Below, piece by piece: positions 41,950 through 42,436 of a stretch of DNA of 42,436 nucleotides. The translations under genes and the position numbers were made by a program. This DNA is from Opitutaceae bacterium (lineage in GTDB: Bacteria; Verrucomicrobiota; Verrucomicrobiia; Opitutales; Opitutaceae), in assembly GCA_016794625.1 (NCBI GenBank), contig JAEUGY010000019.1, positions 1-42,436 of the forward strand. The letters run 5' to 3'. Each line of letters begins with the position of its first letter. Positions within the stretch are counted from its first letter, which is position 1. Under the pieces are notes generated by a model. It searched no databases, had not been told where the DNA came from, and was given only the letters and a program-made list of their open reading frames with translations.

Positions 41950-42309
41950 GTCGATCGGAAGTGCACCGGCGCATAGGTAAGGGTCACACGGAGGTCATCC
42001 GGTTAAAAGACGTCCGGGTGACGGCCGCCACCGCGAAGTGTCTGCCAGTTCTGCAGTGGGTCCTGTGCGATTTTGCTCAATTGACGAGCTCATTGCCCGA
42101 GTTGACCGAATGCGCTCTCGGGAGTGCCGCCGTCCCGGTGGCTTAACTCGTTCGAAACCGTGAGGGCCATACGTGGGCTGGAAGCTTAACAGTGAGTGCT
42201 ACGCAGAGCCGCTGATCGTAAGCTTGATAGTTGCCCTGCCGGCCCCCACCGCAAATGCGAGCGACAAAAACCCGAGAAAGCAGACCGCCCGACTCAACGC
42301 AGAATCCGA
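41950..42309. other. Non-coding region after the RHS operon
   Basis: About 360 bp with no gene I can support. A possible hairpin, GTCATCCGG (41994-42002) and CCGGGTGAC (42014-42022) with an 11-nt loop and one G-T pair, lies 45 bp after the last stop codon. It lacks a T-run, so it is only a weak terminator candidate. Base composition returns to the high-GC level of the rest of the window, marking the end of the AT-rich tip/immunity segment. Confidence 0.4.
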
Positions 42310-42436
42310 TGTGATCGAGCAGTTAATTTTGACCCACCTGCGAGCAGATAAAATTGACCCACCCCCTGTGGCGTCGGTTCGCCCGGGTTTGGGTCTCCCC
42401 AGTTAAGAAACTGAGGGAGGCGTGGAGGGACGATGA
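42310..42436 (+). mobile_element. Probable left end of an IS21-type insertion sequence
   Basis: Two direct repeats of 23 bp, CGAGCAG-W-TAA-WW-TTGACCCACC, lie at 42316-42338 and 42341-42363 (25-bp period), about 70 bp before a GGAGG-ATG start at the last bases (GGAGG at 42424-42428, ATG at 42433). IS21-family elements have multiple such repeats at their ends and istA beginning soon after; the sequence TTGACCCACC is a common motif in such ends. The likely terminus is TG near 42310. The transposase genes would lie outside the window, so the call is by pattern only. Confidence 0.45.

Noticed and set aside
42173..42406. Possible 77-codon gene at the right end
   Set aside because: It runs through the IS-end direct repeats and has no recognisable domain.

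Overview
The window looks like part of a high-GC Gram-negative chromosome carrying an integrated conjugative element. The best guess is Verrucomicrobiota (Opitutaceae or Pedosphaera-like). This rests on the huge Sec-secreted protein built from RCC1, FN3 and LamG-like modules, the DUF1573/HEAT/MauE envelope cluster, the style of RHS protein and the scarcity of Shine-Dalgarno sequences. No rRNA, tRNA or CRISPR was seen, so the taxonomy is inference.

1-9836 (minus strand): one compact 12-gene operon, read right to left, for a Trb/VirB-type type IV secretion system. The order is VirB2/TrbC pilin, VirB3/TrbD, VirB4/TrbE ATPase, small lipoprotein, VirB5/TrbJ, small membrane protein, VirB6/TrbL, VirB8/TrbF, VirB9/TrbG, VirB10/TrbI, then a lipoprotein with a GspB-like domain and a GspF/PilC-like membrane platform protein. 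Most junctions overlap by 1-25 nt. The last two genes are type II secretion/type IV pilus-like parts in a conjugation operon. VirB11, VirD4 and a relaxase are not in the window and may lie to the left of base 1.

10335-15238 (plus strand): divergent cargo and maintenance genes. These are a single-domain ClpB-D2-like AAA+ ATPase without the usual aromatic pore loop, a repeat/palindrome cluster before a winged-helix protein, an accessory RecA, an unknown helical protein, an HNH-like protein and an ImmA/IrrE-type metallopeptidase.

15284-17970: a toxin-antitoxin island holding a Phd/VapC pair flanked by a 176-bp diverged direct duplication of the metallopeptidase 3' end, then hipBA with three evenly spaced palindromic operators.

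18111-20448: four tightly packed envelope genes (HEAT-like protein, DUF1573, cysteine-less rhodanese, MauE/DoxX-like). They suggest periplasmic thiol chemistry.

20958-41949: a probable surface operon. A 4991-residue modular protein (two RCC1 propellers, 11 canonical FN3 domains, nine LamG-like modules) is followed after 8 bp by an 1857-residue RHS protein. Its C-terminal tip and the following small secreted-protein gene are AT-richer, as in polymorphic toxin/immunity tips.

41950-42436: non-coding sequence, then 25-bp-period direct repeats followed by a ribosome-binding site and ATG at the very edge. This resembles the left end of an IS21-type insertion sequence.
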